DNA of 64,000 nucleotides, taken from positions 19,039,766 to 19,103,765 of the forward strand of contig OX439010.1 in assembly GCA_949316495.1 (NCBI GenBank), written 5' to 3'. Below, one piece after another: positions 13,541 to 24,265 of this stretch; positions within the stretch are counted from its first letter, which is position 1; the number at the start of each line of letters is the position of its first letter. A program made the translations under genes and the position numbers. The notes beneath the pieces are model-generated. The model did not search any database. It was not told where the DNA came from and saw nothing but the letters and a program-made list of their open reading frames with translations. This DNA comes from Amphiduros pacificus. Its lineage: Eukaryota > Annelida > Polychaeta > Phyllodocida > Hesionidae.

Positions 13541-14707
13541 TTGAATAAAACATGGAGAAGTGTTATTGTAAAAGGCCTGGAGAGGAATAACTGGTGAGAA
13601 AATTCTGAATGGGGAACAGAATGTTGTTCTGTTAGGAGCACTTTTACATAATTTTGGGGTGGGAAAAGTTAATTATTATTGTGGAAGCCATAATATAAAA
13701 CAGCCCTAACATATTAAGGGCATATATAAACCGTAACTTGCACTTACGTGTAGGTTCAGACAAGAATACGCAAAACTAGATGTTAAAAATGCAACATGTT
13801 GATATAAAGGGCCTCTGCTATATATATATATAAAAGCAACATTCAAACATAAAACACACAAAGGAAAGTGGATCAAAACATAAACCAGTGCCCGATTTAA
13901 TCGAGCTTTAGGTCTATGTGATCTAGGTGGAGCAGAGATATCGTTTTATTTTGTGGTCTCTGTCTTTAGTTTAGCATTCATTTTAAAGTCAAATAGCATT
14001 CGGTGGCTGGTAGCCCGCCAGATTTGGATGTTCTTGTGAGTACGATGAGTGGCGGCAGCGATGCGTAGTTAGACAAGCACTGCGCATGCACACATGTAAG
14101 CTTAGCCTGTCGTTAAGGTCTCTCCCTTTTGGTGCCCATTGGCTGAGAAATGAGAATCCCCATTTATTGAAGTTATCCGCTCATTACAATTGCACACTAC
14201 ACATCTTCACTTAAGGAGATCTTCTGTATTTATTCTATCAACGCGGTGCTGGAATGTTGGTACTGTAAAAATGTAATAATATACAGAGAATAAATTTATT
14301 ATTAATAACAAGACTAATAAGACATCTACCAAATATCTATTCTGCCTAGATATATGATGTTCTGCGATGTCTTTAAACACAGAGGTTAACATAAAATCTA
14401 ACATAAATATTATGAATTGCACAGGGATTTCTTTTCTGATATAAATTTGCTGTTGAGGTTATTTATTAAGAAAGGTATCACAGTCTGCCTGACATCTTAG
14501 GAACATTGGTTAGTAGTTGGTTAAGAGGCCAACTTCCCCTGTTTTCCAAAATAGCCAAAGCATTGTCGGATATAATTGGACATGGTCTAATGAGAATGAT
14601 GGAAAGCTTTCATCGTACTTGAGCTCTTCTGGTGTGGAGTCATGAAAGTCACTTACAGACAGGGATAAAAAAAATGAGGTTATATGGGTCATATCAGTTT
14701 ACCAAAT

Positions 14708-14776
14708 ATCACACACATATACACACATATACACACATATACACACATATGCACACATATGCACACACACACACAC
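14708..14776. repeat. CA/TA compound microsatellite
   Basis: Alternating acacacatat blocks pass into (CA)n. Simple low-complexity sequence. Confidence 0.9.
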
Positions 14777-15149
14777 TCATTCGCGTTAACACCAATATTC
14801 ACTATTGTAATTACAAACAGCTGGTTCAACCACAAGTTTAAAATATTGTGTCACTCTTATTTAACATGAAAACAACATACACACAAACTGATTGCAATGT
14901 CAGCTCAGGTTACCAACCAGCATTGCCTTGCGAAGAAAGGTATACTTTGTTTGATTAAAGGTAATCTGGGATTATTCAGACAGGTGCATATGTATGTATC
15001 TTCCTTGTTTAGAACATGTCTCATCAGGAAATCGAAGCACATACTGATATTTGTAGTGACCGCGCCAGTTAAATAAAACGTACATAGGTAATATTTGCTT
15101 GCTTCAAATACTGATATACAAAAAACAAGGGTTTGTGTTGGAAAAGGCT

Positions 15150-15310
15150 TTGTGTAGTGGGGTATGTGGGTGTATGTCGGGTGGTCCGGCCCGGGGCCCC
15201 GGCGTGGCCGGTAGCCGCTACAGGATTCCCCTCCACTCATCACGCAGCGGGGCCGTCCCTACAAACTCAGTCCCCAGAACAGCAGTCAAAGCTCTCTGAA
15301 TGTCTAACGC
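15150..15310 (+). promoter_or_regulatory. GC/CpG-rich patch upstream of receptor exon 1
   Basis: This stretch is strikingly G+C-rich within AT-rich surroundings. It includes a run of ggcccggggccccggcg and several CpGs, and it lies about 260-420 bp before the receptor start codon. A CpG-rich promoter or 5' untranslated exon fits the position, but no transcription start can be proven from sequence. Short open frames here show no recognisable domain. Confidence 0.4.
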
Positions 15311-15381
15311 TGACAAACGTCTCACTCACGCTAAACATGCTCTGTACAACTCGGGCGGATTCAACACTCACATAAGAGGAG

Positions 15382-15391
15382 TTATTTAAAG
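15382..15391 (+). promoter_or_regulatory. TATA-like motif upstream of receptor exon 1
   Basis: The motif ttatttaaag sits about 183 bp before the receptor ATG and after the GC-rich patch, a plausible distance for a core promoter with a 150-nt leader. AT-rich decamers are common in this DNA, so this is only a candidate. Confidence 0.25.
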
Positions 15392-15573
15392 GATCTTCTC
15401 TGAAAAGGTTGAAAGATATACAAAATAGTGGGCAAGGATTTATTTGTTTTGCTTTCATTACGCTTTTAAATTAGGGCATTGGATACTTGCACTATTCACA
15501 GTGGGACTATTAACGCAAAGGAGAGGATACGATAACTTTGGAAATGAAGAATTAAAGGTTCAAGACATATAGC

Positions 15574-15994
15574 ATGGCAGAATACAATATCGCAGACAAT
15601 GGGGAGGCTGGCCAAGCGCAACTCAGTGGACAGTTTGGCGGCAAATATGATCATCCCCCGGTGGACGAGGACACCGACAAAACTCTGCCCATCCTGCACG
15701 TGGCGAACCACAGTTCTGAGCTGAGGTGTCCGCAGTGGGCGGCGGTTAACTCCACGGACCTGTCCTACCTTCAGATGGTGCACGATAACGATACCCTGTG
15801 TCCTGTGCCCCCCTCGGCCACCCAACTGCCCCGGGAGATGCGATTTAACGACGATTCTCTGATGGCAGTGGTTGTCTACTGCATGCTTTTCGTGATCGCC
15901 GCCTTCGGAAACTTGACCGTCTTCATAACGTTGTTCCGAAACAGACACCGGAAGTCACGTGTTAACCTATTCATCATGCACTTGTCTCTGGCAG
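15574..15994 (+). CDS. GnRH/AKH-type neuropeptide GPCR, exon 1 (N-terminus to TM2)
   Basis: This is the first coding exon of a class A GPCR of the GnRH/adipokinetic hormone/corazonin receptor superfamily, plasma-membrane receptors for short neuropeptides that usually signal through Gq or Gs. It encodes 140 codons plus one base. Residues 1-90 form a hydrophilic extracellular N-terminus without a signal peptide, with N-glycosylation sequons at N45 (NHS), N59 (NST) and N72 (NDT). The stretch LPREMRFNDDSL (85-96) just before TM1 resembles the region before TM1 of AKH receptors. TM1 spans about 96-120 with the GN pair (N113, position 1.50). The basic loop FRNRHRKSR follows, then the start of TM2 (MHLSLA). 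The ATG is the first in frame after a TAA at 15553. The donor is CAG|GTAAGT at 15994/15995, phase 1. The superfamily call is firm; AKH-receptor versus GnRH-receptor naming is not, because TM5-7 are missing. Confidence 0.9.
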
Positions 15995-16964
15995 GTAAGT
16001 GTTTACTTACCCCTCATCCTATAAGGGCTTTCACATTATAATACACATACTCTTAGAGCACACTCCACTGCAGACCTGGGCATCAATCTTAGTGTCTTCT
16101 ATGGGTCCATCCTGATGAGATACAATACTTCCCGTCCACTCCATTGTTAAAACCATAATCCATCATTTCCACAGACGTTTCTGGTACGGCATCATGGTTT
16201 TTTGCGGAAACTGGGAGGCGAACACCGATTAGGAATACGGTTATTAGAAAAACAATAAATAATTGAACCTGAAATATCTAGGTTTACGTCTCGGTGTGAT
16301 GTTTCGGCATCAATTTTGTGGTGTGTCTCATAACAAAAGATTTATAGAGAGGCTGGGCATGTTTATTTAAGATTCTGATAGGTGATACCTTGAATTGAAA
16401 CTTGGGCATGTCGAGTTCATATTATGAAGAAATCTGCATCGTAAAAGCACAAATCAAACAACGCTTAAATGGAATGAACCTCTTTACGAAAATCATAACT
16501 CAAACAATGCCAAAACGAAATGGAATTTGACTGCCCTTTAAAACACTTTTCATTTTCCGTTTGTTCTATTTGATAATGGTATTACTATTTTGTTTTTCAC
16601 TTATCAACTTCAAAGTTATAATTTGTATGTGATATTTTTGGATTCAAACAAAATGTTATCAATTTAAAAATGTGTCATAACTCATCCCTAAATAAAAATA
16701 TGGGTTCATTTATGGAACGGAACCAAAACAGGACCTCTTCCCTTCGTCCGCTACTAATAATTGTCTGGTACTGGTCCCATGTCTATAACTGATACTAATC
16801 TACAATTAGTGCTATCTTGAACAAGTACTAGTTTGCTGCTACTAGTGTTTGTATTTGTATTTGTTAGTCCTAGTACTAGCCTACTATACGTTCTATTTAA
16901 AACTAGTACTATTCTGGTACTAGTACTGGCCTGCTACTGGTCCTATCTACAACTAGGATAAGTC

Positions 16965-17075
16965 TGCTTCTGGTACTATTCTGTTATTGGTCCAGACTAC
17001 AAGTGGTCTAGTCAACAAGTGGTCCAGTCTACAAGTGGTCTAGTCTACAAGTGGTTCAGTCTACAACTGGTCCAT
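16965..17075. repeat. 16-bp minisatellite in intron 1
   Basis: About six imperfect copies of ggtctagtctacaagt. The preceding 16750-16965 is a degenerate field of related ctactagt/ctggtcc words. Confidence 0.75.
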
Positions 17076-18104
17076 CCTGCAACCTATACTTTTCTGCTGG
17101 TGCAGTCGGTTAAAATATCTGATGATGATAATCTGAGAGCAGGAAACTTTCAATTATAAATTAATTAGTTCGCACCCAACATTTGCTGCAATAACCTACC
17201 ACCGGTCTCAGGTAACATATATTGAATATTTTTTTTATGTCAATAACAATTAAATGAAAACAAATTCTACTTTTATGAATACAAAGGTCCCCAGTTCACA
17301 GTGCAAGAGAAACCACCAGACTTAGATAAGCCTATTCGGGTCACCAGCCGATCTAGGGGATTATCATCTTGGAATATTATCTAGTGTACCAAGTGTATAT
17401 GCATTTATGGCTGGATAAAAGTTGAAAATGTGGCTTATTTCTATTGAGAAGATGACACATCATGCACGTAAGGCTTTAGCATTCAAAGATGAAGCTTTTA
17501 TTCATCATGAGATCAATAATATGTTGTTAAAAGAGGTATATATCTTATTCTGTAAGATCCTCTTATAATGCACCTTCCACGTTTTAATTGTGCAGTACCT
17601 GATCACTGAATACAAAAGACGATTTACCAATGCGCAATAGAAGGTAATATTCCAAAGTTTCAGATAAGTAATCAAAGACAAAGCTTGAGAAAAGGATCAT
17701 ATTTCTTGCAAGTTGGAATGGAAAGGACTTGAATCACATCCTCTTGAGATGATTAATTCTCTCTTCCCTCGGAGCGGAGTTTGGAAGATTTCATTGGTAA
17801 AACATGCATCTGATATGTCTAAGACATGTTCCTCATGCTGGAATTAGAAGCTGAAAATATGCTAATCATCAAATTATTCACTAGTTTTGCTTTGAAAACG
17901 CATTCATTATTCCCTGGAGTATCGATTGTTTGTTTTTTCCAATAGAATATAGACTATATATAGAAAAGCAATAGAATGCAAAATCATCACTTATGAATGA
18001 AAGTGAAAAGAGATGATTGAAATATGTGTATACAACAGCATTGCCCAAGGCATAAGTAACATAGAATTTGCTGTTTCAAGTTATCAACTACTCAGTTACT
18101 AAGT

Positions 18105-18215
18105 ACTCATACCAGTGCCCCACGATTGGCTATTAAAGCCGTGATGGGTATAGTCCTCTCCATATGACAACGAGTTTTCAATCACTCTTCAAAAAGAGAA
18201 GGAAATAGTGCTTCT
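18105..18215 (+). mobile_element. Interspersed repeat family C, short copy
   Basis: Contains accagtgccccacgattggc, ttaaagccgtgatggg and caatcactcttcaaaaagag, matching the left part of family C. Confidence 0.5.
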
Positions 18216-18734
18216 ATTTCATCTGATACAACATATCTATGTTGAGGGGTATTTAAAACAAACAATCAGACAAACAAATCAGGTATATACTGTGTGTTTC
18301 GTTTGATTAAATATACAAGCTAAATTGCAGTGGCACCAGCATGGACCTTGTTAAACTCCGAAAGTTATAATTAGAGTTCAATGCAAAGAGGCAATGGCCT
18401 TTCTGTATAATTCATGACAGTCTTGATTGTTATCAAATGTCATACTCTCTAGGAACTAGATGCTTCAAACTCACAGAATGGACGCGTCTAACAAAGCCCG
18501 ATGATGAAAGGAAGTAGCAGTGTCAGATTGTGAGTGAGTAGATGACATGCTTTCACATTGTCCTTGAGCAGACAGGACCTGACACCGAAGAAAGAAGGCC
18601 TTTTATTATGCCTTCCAAGAGAGAAACATGTCTGCCTCTATCGGCCAAACTGTGTTTGTTTTTATGATTTGCCATCATTTTAGTTTAGTATACAAAAGCA
18701 TCTAGAGTTGTTTAAACATACATGTTTGTTTAAC

Positions 18735-19010
18735 AGCCAATCCATGCTAACAGTCAAACCACACTAACAGCCAAACCTTGCAAACAACCAAACAATGCTA
18801 ACAGACAAACCATGCTAACAGCCAAACCATGCTAACAGACAAACCATGCAAACAGCCAAACTGTTCTGTCAGCCAACCCATGCTTACAACCAAACTATAT
18901 TAACAACCAAACCATGCTAACAGCCAAACCATGCTAACAGCCAAACCATGCTAACAGCCAAACCATGCTAACAGCCAAACCATGCTAACAGCCAAACCAT
19001 GCTAACAGTC
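18735..19010. repeat. 17-bp minisatellite in intron 1
   Basis: About 16 copies of aaaccatgctaacagcc, degenerate at the left and near-perfect from 18905 to 19010. Confidence 0.9.
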
Positions 19011-20089
19011 TCATTCCAACCAAGTTTAGGGACTCGATCCAATGCTAACATCGTTGTCTGAACTATAAATTAGCGATGTATGATTTATATTGGCATCTAA
19101 TGCTAACAGTATAATCTATTTTACCAGGCAAATTTCAGCCGTCTGAAGTAAGCTGACTCCAAACGGACCAAGCAGTCTCTTTTGAACTTTGTTAATATCG
19201 TCAACCTTAAAACCAAACAGCAACATTTCACCATGCTGAGAGCCATATTTAAACTAAGGAAAGCAGGAGCTCAACTTTCCTGAAATTCCTAAGTAATTAG
19301 ATTTCACAGTCATACGAATGTGATTTACTCTCAATAGAAAATAGAATTGCACAAACTCATTTTAGCCTTTTGAACAAATTTCAAATTATAAGAAATTAAA
19401 TGACCACTCCATGAATACGTGTCAGGGAGGTTTCCCTTTGAAGTATATGTTTTTACCAGTGGAAGTCATCCTCCAGTCAAACTCTAGATATCGTTGAAAT
19501 GAGTAATATGGTAGAACATGTCAAAGAATAATGCAGCAAGAATGAGATTTGTTTATATTTCTTTGTTTACGTGTAGTTGCAAAACAAAGTTGACTGAGTG
19601 AATCTAAAAGCCAGCTAAGGTTATCAACAACATCTTATAAGATATGATAAGGTATTGTAAGTTGTTGACCATAATAACCCAAAGGCAGCGAAGGCAAAGT
19701 GCTATTACTCATTCCATATAAGATAAATGTATACAGGGAAAGCCTATAAACTGCCAGTGGGTAATGCATATCCAACTAATAGTAATTGTGTACACTAAAG
19801 ATGTTTAAAAGCATTTAGAGATAGAGTCATATGATTATTGGTCATTTAGGTATCAAACTCTATGATACATATAACAGGTGGGCGCGCTCTGTTAATGCTG
19901 TTACGTCTGTGGTAATGGCCGCGTTTCCGGTTCCCAATACACAATTAGTGCTCAGAAGAGTGTAATTAGGAGATCTAGAGAACGTTCTCGCATTAGAAGG
20001 AAATGATGACACGACGATTGGCGTCTAGTACAAGACTGCAAATACCACGTCATCGATATCTTATAAGAAAGACGGATATTAGCAAAAGA

Positions 20090-20850
20090 CGGATATTAGC
20101 AATAAAAACATCCCTACGTCAATCAAGGTTGGGTCCTCGGACATTTCTAGATCAAAGCATGTCAGAGATCTGGGTGTCCTTATAGATCAGGAACTATCAA
20201 TGAAGCCCCAAATCAGAAAAATATGTAAAACTGGATTTTATCATTTAAAAAATCTGTGCAAAGATCAGAAACTGTATAGATGAAAAAACAGCTAACACAT
20301 TAGCCCATGCATTTATCGCATCTACACTAGATTATGGAAATGCCCTATTAGCTGGCATGCCTAAATGTGAACTAGCAAAACTACAAAAACTTCAAAATGC
20401 AGCCGCTCGTGTAGTAGGTAAATTAAGTAGGAGAGATCATATTACTGAAAAACTCATAAGCTTGCACTGGCTGCCTGTTGAGGCAAGAATTGATTTTAAA
20501 ATTGCCCTAATTACTTGGAAAATACAAAATGGAAGAGCACCTAAGTACTTGGAAAACCTATTGTCAGCCAAAACAAGCACGAAAAACCTTAGGTCAGCTC
20601 AAAGAAACGAATACATCATCCCTAGAGTTAATCTGAAATCATACGGCGACAGGGCTTTTGCTGCGTATGCTCCGAAGGTATGGAATGCCCTGCCCCTTAA
20701 AGTGAAGAACATTCGGTCTATTGGTTGCTTTAAAAAGCAATTAAAGGCTCATTTATTCTGAGAACATTACCTGCGTAAGCGCCTTGAGCAGACTCTGTCT
20801 GATATAGCGCTATAGAAATCTTTTATTATTATTATTATTTATTATTATAA
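20090..20850 (+). mobile_element. LINE 3' fragment, C-terminal part of reverse-transcriptase ORF
   Basis: A 5'-truncated non-LTR retrotransposon. From 20122 one frame reads HVRDLGVLIDQELSM and GFYHLKNL, a conserved stretch past the RT catalytic core. The reading then shifts by one base near 20265, and the frame 20357-20758 continues with LAKLQKLQNAAARVV, LHWLPVEARIDFKI and APKVWNALPLKVKNI, ending KAHLF and a stop. This order is typical of the RT C-terminus in the CR1/L2/Jockey-type LINE groups. It ends in an (ATT)n tail at 20822-20848, as in several such families. It is dead, since it is truncated, frame-shifted and lacks the YxDD core. Confidence 0.85.
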
Positions 20851-21164
20851 GAATGACGAAAACGCCAAGTATGTTAAACAATATGTGGAAGATTGAATAC
20901 TGGATTTTGCAAAGGATACTCAATACTCCAAAGTCTTTAATTTACTTTACCCTTTCTATCTGGCCATTGCATTATATGCTTGTGGTGCAAGGCTTCATAT
21001 TTGAATCATGTATTGGTTAATTTTCATGCTACCAAAGTGTGTTGCTGATGTTCAGTTCACGGTGATATTAGTGTCCGTGCCTGATAAAGAAAATGCTTTT
21101 GAAGCGAGATCTGGCAAAATGAGACCTACATTCATCAGTTGGGGCCAAACATATATCTGGTCAC

Positions 21165-21340
21165 ATATTGATGTGAACAAATGAGGTCACGCACAACCAT
21201 TATTTGACCACGTACCAGGCCTGAGGTATGTATGAACAAATAATCCAACTCAACAACTTTGTGTGACCAGATAATGCAACGCGATAGCCATGTGTGACCT
21301 TATTTGGTCACATTCATGCGTGACTAATTAGGCGTTTGGC
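21165..21340. repeat. Dispersed repeat with inverted halves (second copy near 7090)
   Basis: The segment near 21170-21215 (gtgaacaaatgaggtcacgc) and the segment near 21285-21335 (gtgtgaccttatttggtcac) are imperfect reverse complements, making a roughly 170-bp foldback. The right half also matches 7095-7160 in direct orientation, so it is a dispersed repeat. Confidence 0.6.
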
Positions 21341-21599
21341 TCTAACTATTAATGAAAAAGTAATTTTATCAACGTCGGCGGAAAGTAATTAGTTAAGAGT
21401 TTAAGCGTGGCGGAATATGATCACCTCTGCTTTATATTATCATGTATATTAATCATGTTGATCACTATATCATGTCTTAAAGGTTGAGGAAAACAGGCAC
21501 ATTTATGGTCAATACAATAGAACTAATTTTAACACACAATATTGTATGTCCTTTTAATTATGTACTAAGTATATTATAGCCATTTTACTTGAAAGGTCC

Positions 21600-21775
21600 T
21601 TCGACCAACTTTCAGCCATCTTGATTTCGGTGCTTTCACAGCTTGGCTATTAAAATCAAAAATGATTTTCTTATTAACACAAACATTGCAAATGTTATCT
21701 CTGCTCTATGATATTGAACATTTTAATCCTTACGATTGTTCCATACCAAAGACTTTCCTTTCAAAGTTTGGTAAT
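21600..21775. repeat. Dispersed repeat copy (pair with 46545-46715)
   Basis: The words ggtgctttcacagcttggct, aatgattttctt and ccttacgattgttcc recur in the same order and spacing at 46545-46715, at roughly 70% identity by eye. The family is unrecognised. Confidence 0.6.
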
Positions 21776-22284
21776 TTGTTTAAAGGAAATAACATGTCAC
21801 AACGAAAAATTGAACAGATTCTTTGCTTATAAAAGTCACTTTGTTCCATATACAGTTTAAAACAAACTAAGATGAATAAATATATCTCGCTTGTAGAAAG
21901 TTCTATGAAGTCCACCCATTGGTTGCTAAATAAAACTTGACAATCAAAAACATTTTGATTAAATCAGTTGATCAGGTCTGTATGAATCAAAGCTGTTCCA
22001 TAACATAGACCCTTCTTCTACTATCAAGAAAACATTCGACTGCCTAACCATCCTTAATAGTGGAGTACATGGTTTTCTAAGTGAATAACATATGTATTGT
22101 TCAGTTTTGTTAAATAATCGCTTTTCACATATAATGGAAATGGGTAGTGGCTTAATAGTACGATAACTATCTCACAAACACATAGCTAGGCTGGAATTTG
22201 ATTAAATTCGCGCAAACACATGGGTCCTGATACAAGATTGAATAAGGTGGAAAATCTGAAACTGATAAAGAGCTCTCCTTTATT

Positions 22285-22445
22285 CTAACCAGTGCCCTTC
22301 AACTGGTTATCGAAAAGGCCGTGGTTTGTGTCATCATGTCTATGTGATAATGTAAAATGGATAACCCTGGTTACTCTCTGAAAAGAGAAGGATATTGAGT
22401 CCCGGTGGCAGCCTTCCGTCTTCCCGTACAAGTGGATTGAAGCAA
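22285..22445 (+). mobile_element. Interspersed repeat family C, second copy
   Basis: Contains ccagtgcccttcaactggtt, aaaggccgtggtttgtgtca, tactctctgaaaagagaagg and gagtcccggtggcag, in the same order as 49815-50085. Confidence 0.55.
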
Positions 22446-22940
22446 ATCCATCTTCCCTGATATATAGCCTTGTAGTCGATGAGGTAAACATTATAATTCA
22501 TATTTAAATACAAAAATTATCTGGTCAGCTTTCTGGTGATAATTGTGTCTTACCTCCACCATAAAGGCGTTCCGGTCTGACATTTGGCCTTTGATATTTA
22601 CATGTAAAGTTGGTCAGGTGGGAGATTTTGCCTATTGAGGAGGTGTCAGCTGGACAGTGGATCACATACAATTTAAGAAAATCTCGGTTTGTAATATCAT
22701 GTACATATACATACACTGTGTGTTTATATAAAGTAAGATACAAACAACACGTTTTAAAACAACATGGATTATTTCAAGGCTTCAGAAATGTTTAATCATA
22801 TGATGGTTATTTTTTCATCATAAATCTAGGATATTCGCTGGGCCTTGACAAATTACTCTGCCCAGCAGACTCTGACCGTTTGGCCTGCTTTTAAGTAGCC
22901 AATATGCACTACGTATAAAGATAAGTCACATGCTATTGCA

Positions 22941-23000
22941 TGGCTAACACGGTATCAAATAAGTTAGGGACGGCTAACACGATATCAGATAAATTAGGGA
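22941..23000. repeat. 30-bp tandem pair beside the poly-G tract
   Basis: Two imperfect copies of a 30-bp unit start with ggctaacacg and end with ttagggac, immediately left of the G20 tract. Confidence 0.75.
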
Positions 23001-23019
23001 CCGAACTTTTTTCAATGGC

Positions 23020-23039
23020 GGGGGGGGGGGGGGGGGGGG
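23020..23039 (+). repeat. Poly-G tract (20 G)
   Basis: An uninterrupted run of 20 G residues, able in principle to form a G-quadruplex. Its length should be treated with caution, since homopolymers are error-prone in sequencing. Confidence 0.9.
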
Positions 23040-23193
23040 TGGAGAGGGTAGAAAGTATATCCGAATTTCTCTTACTTGAGGAATGCCAATCTCTATATTT
23101 AATTTTCAAACCCAAGGGTTTTCATAATATTTTCCACCCACGTTATTGATGAATAGTCCGCCCTTTATGGCTTGACATGTAAAGCACATGTGT

Positions 23194-23506
23194 TTGTTTG
23201 TTTGGGGCTTTACATCACTTTCAACATTATTTCAGTCATTTCGTGATGAGACCTACTTGTAGCAGATATAGTGCTGCCTCACTGAATTGTCATGTTGCAG
23301 GTCCTTTTCATGACAACCCACCCGGTCACAGATTTACAAGGACAACGGGTTAACCCTTCAGGCACGGGCCTCAGCTCATGTTGGAAATTGTATTTTGAGT
23401 TCAATCCTGGCACGGCCGGGGTTCGAACCCACGACCTTTGGATCACCACAGAGGAACTGGTGCTAATAAGCTGGCGCTCTAACCAACTGCGCCACGGCCC
23501 GTGGCC
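23194..23506 (-). mobile_element. tRNA-derived SINE, family A, full-length with 13-bp TSD
   Basis: Read on the minus strand, it starts with a tRNA-like head: an A-box region gtggcgcagttggttagagc and a B-box gggttcgaacccc. A roughly 220-bp body follows and ends in (CAAA)n-like repeats (tgtttgtttg on +). It is flanked by a perfect 13-bp duplication, aaagcacatgtgt, at 23181-23193 and 23507-23519, which proves retroposition and implies recent insertion. The tRNA head is a Pol III promoter, not a functional tRNA. Confidence 0.92.
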
Positions 23507-24265
23507 AAAGCACATGTGTATGGTGGTGGAAGTTTGTTGTATTTCATAGAAGACGGGCATTGCGCATGGGCAGACGGCCATTGCGCGTGGGCAGTTCACC
23601 AAATACGCAACTGTCTGTTGATTATGCTTATACACTGCGGCCAAATCCTCCGCAGATTCAAGTCAATGCTTGTAAATGTAGTAGATGACTCCTTCGCCTA
23701 TCAGAGTGTAGCAATTTGTGAGACTTATAATCACCTTGTGCAAATGTCAGCTCTCTCTGATGAATATCTGGAGTTGGTTTAATATCAGGCTATTTTGTTC
23801 GCTTCTTGCTGATCAGGATATAGTCAAATCTATTTCATTGAAAATGTTATAAAGTGGATCAACAGAAAACAGAAACCAACAATGAGTTCATAAGTAAGTG
23901 CTCACAATAGAAATAAATAAATGATATCTTGGCCAGATTTGGTATCGTTGGTGTTACCAAGCATAGTGCCACAATTTGAAAATAATGTTTAAGTTGTGAA
24001 ATTTGATACTTCAAAAAATATATACAGCCTATATTTTGTTGCGATAGGCTTTGTCCGAAATCAGTATAATCAAAAGTAATGGGATTCCTGTCTCGAGCGA
24101 AGATTGCTTCTGGAGTGTCATTAACAGACATTTCACATTGCCTGAATGGTGGACAGCAAACCAAACAAATCAAACATTTTGTAGATATTTCAAAAAGCAA
24201 ACGTCTGTTCTTATGCGCTCTACATCTGGTTTATTGACTTCAATAATATTATTCCGTCCATTAAT

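Larger units (their letters stand above)
1..15149. other. 5' flank of the GPCR gene without supported genes
   Basis: No open frame here resembles a known protein. The interval is AT-rich with minisatellites at 395-1120, 5540-6190, 6687-6826, 8031-8214 and 12340-13540 and dispersed repeat copies, all listed separately. The stretches 1200-4900, 9465-10900 and 13541-14650 hold no feature I can name. Upstream regulatory DNA of the receptor may lie here. Confidence 0.6.

Noticed and set aside
23420-23506. tRNA gene on the minus strand
   Set aside because: A and B boxes are good but belong to a SINE with target-site duplication and a 3' body. The spacing does not give a proper cloverleaf.
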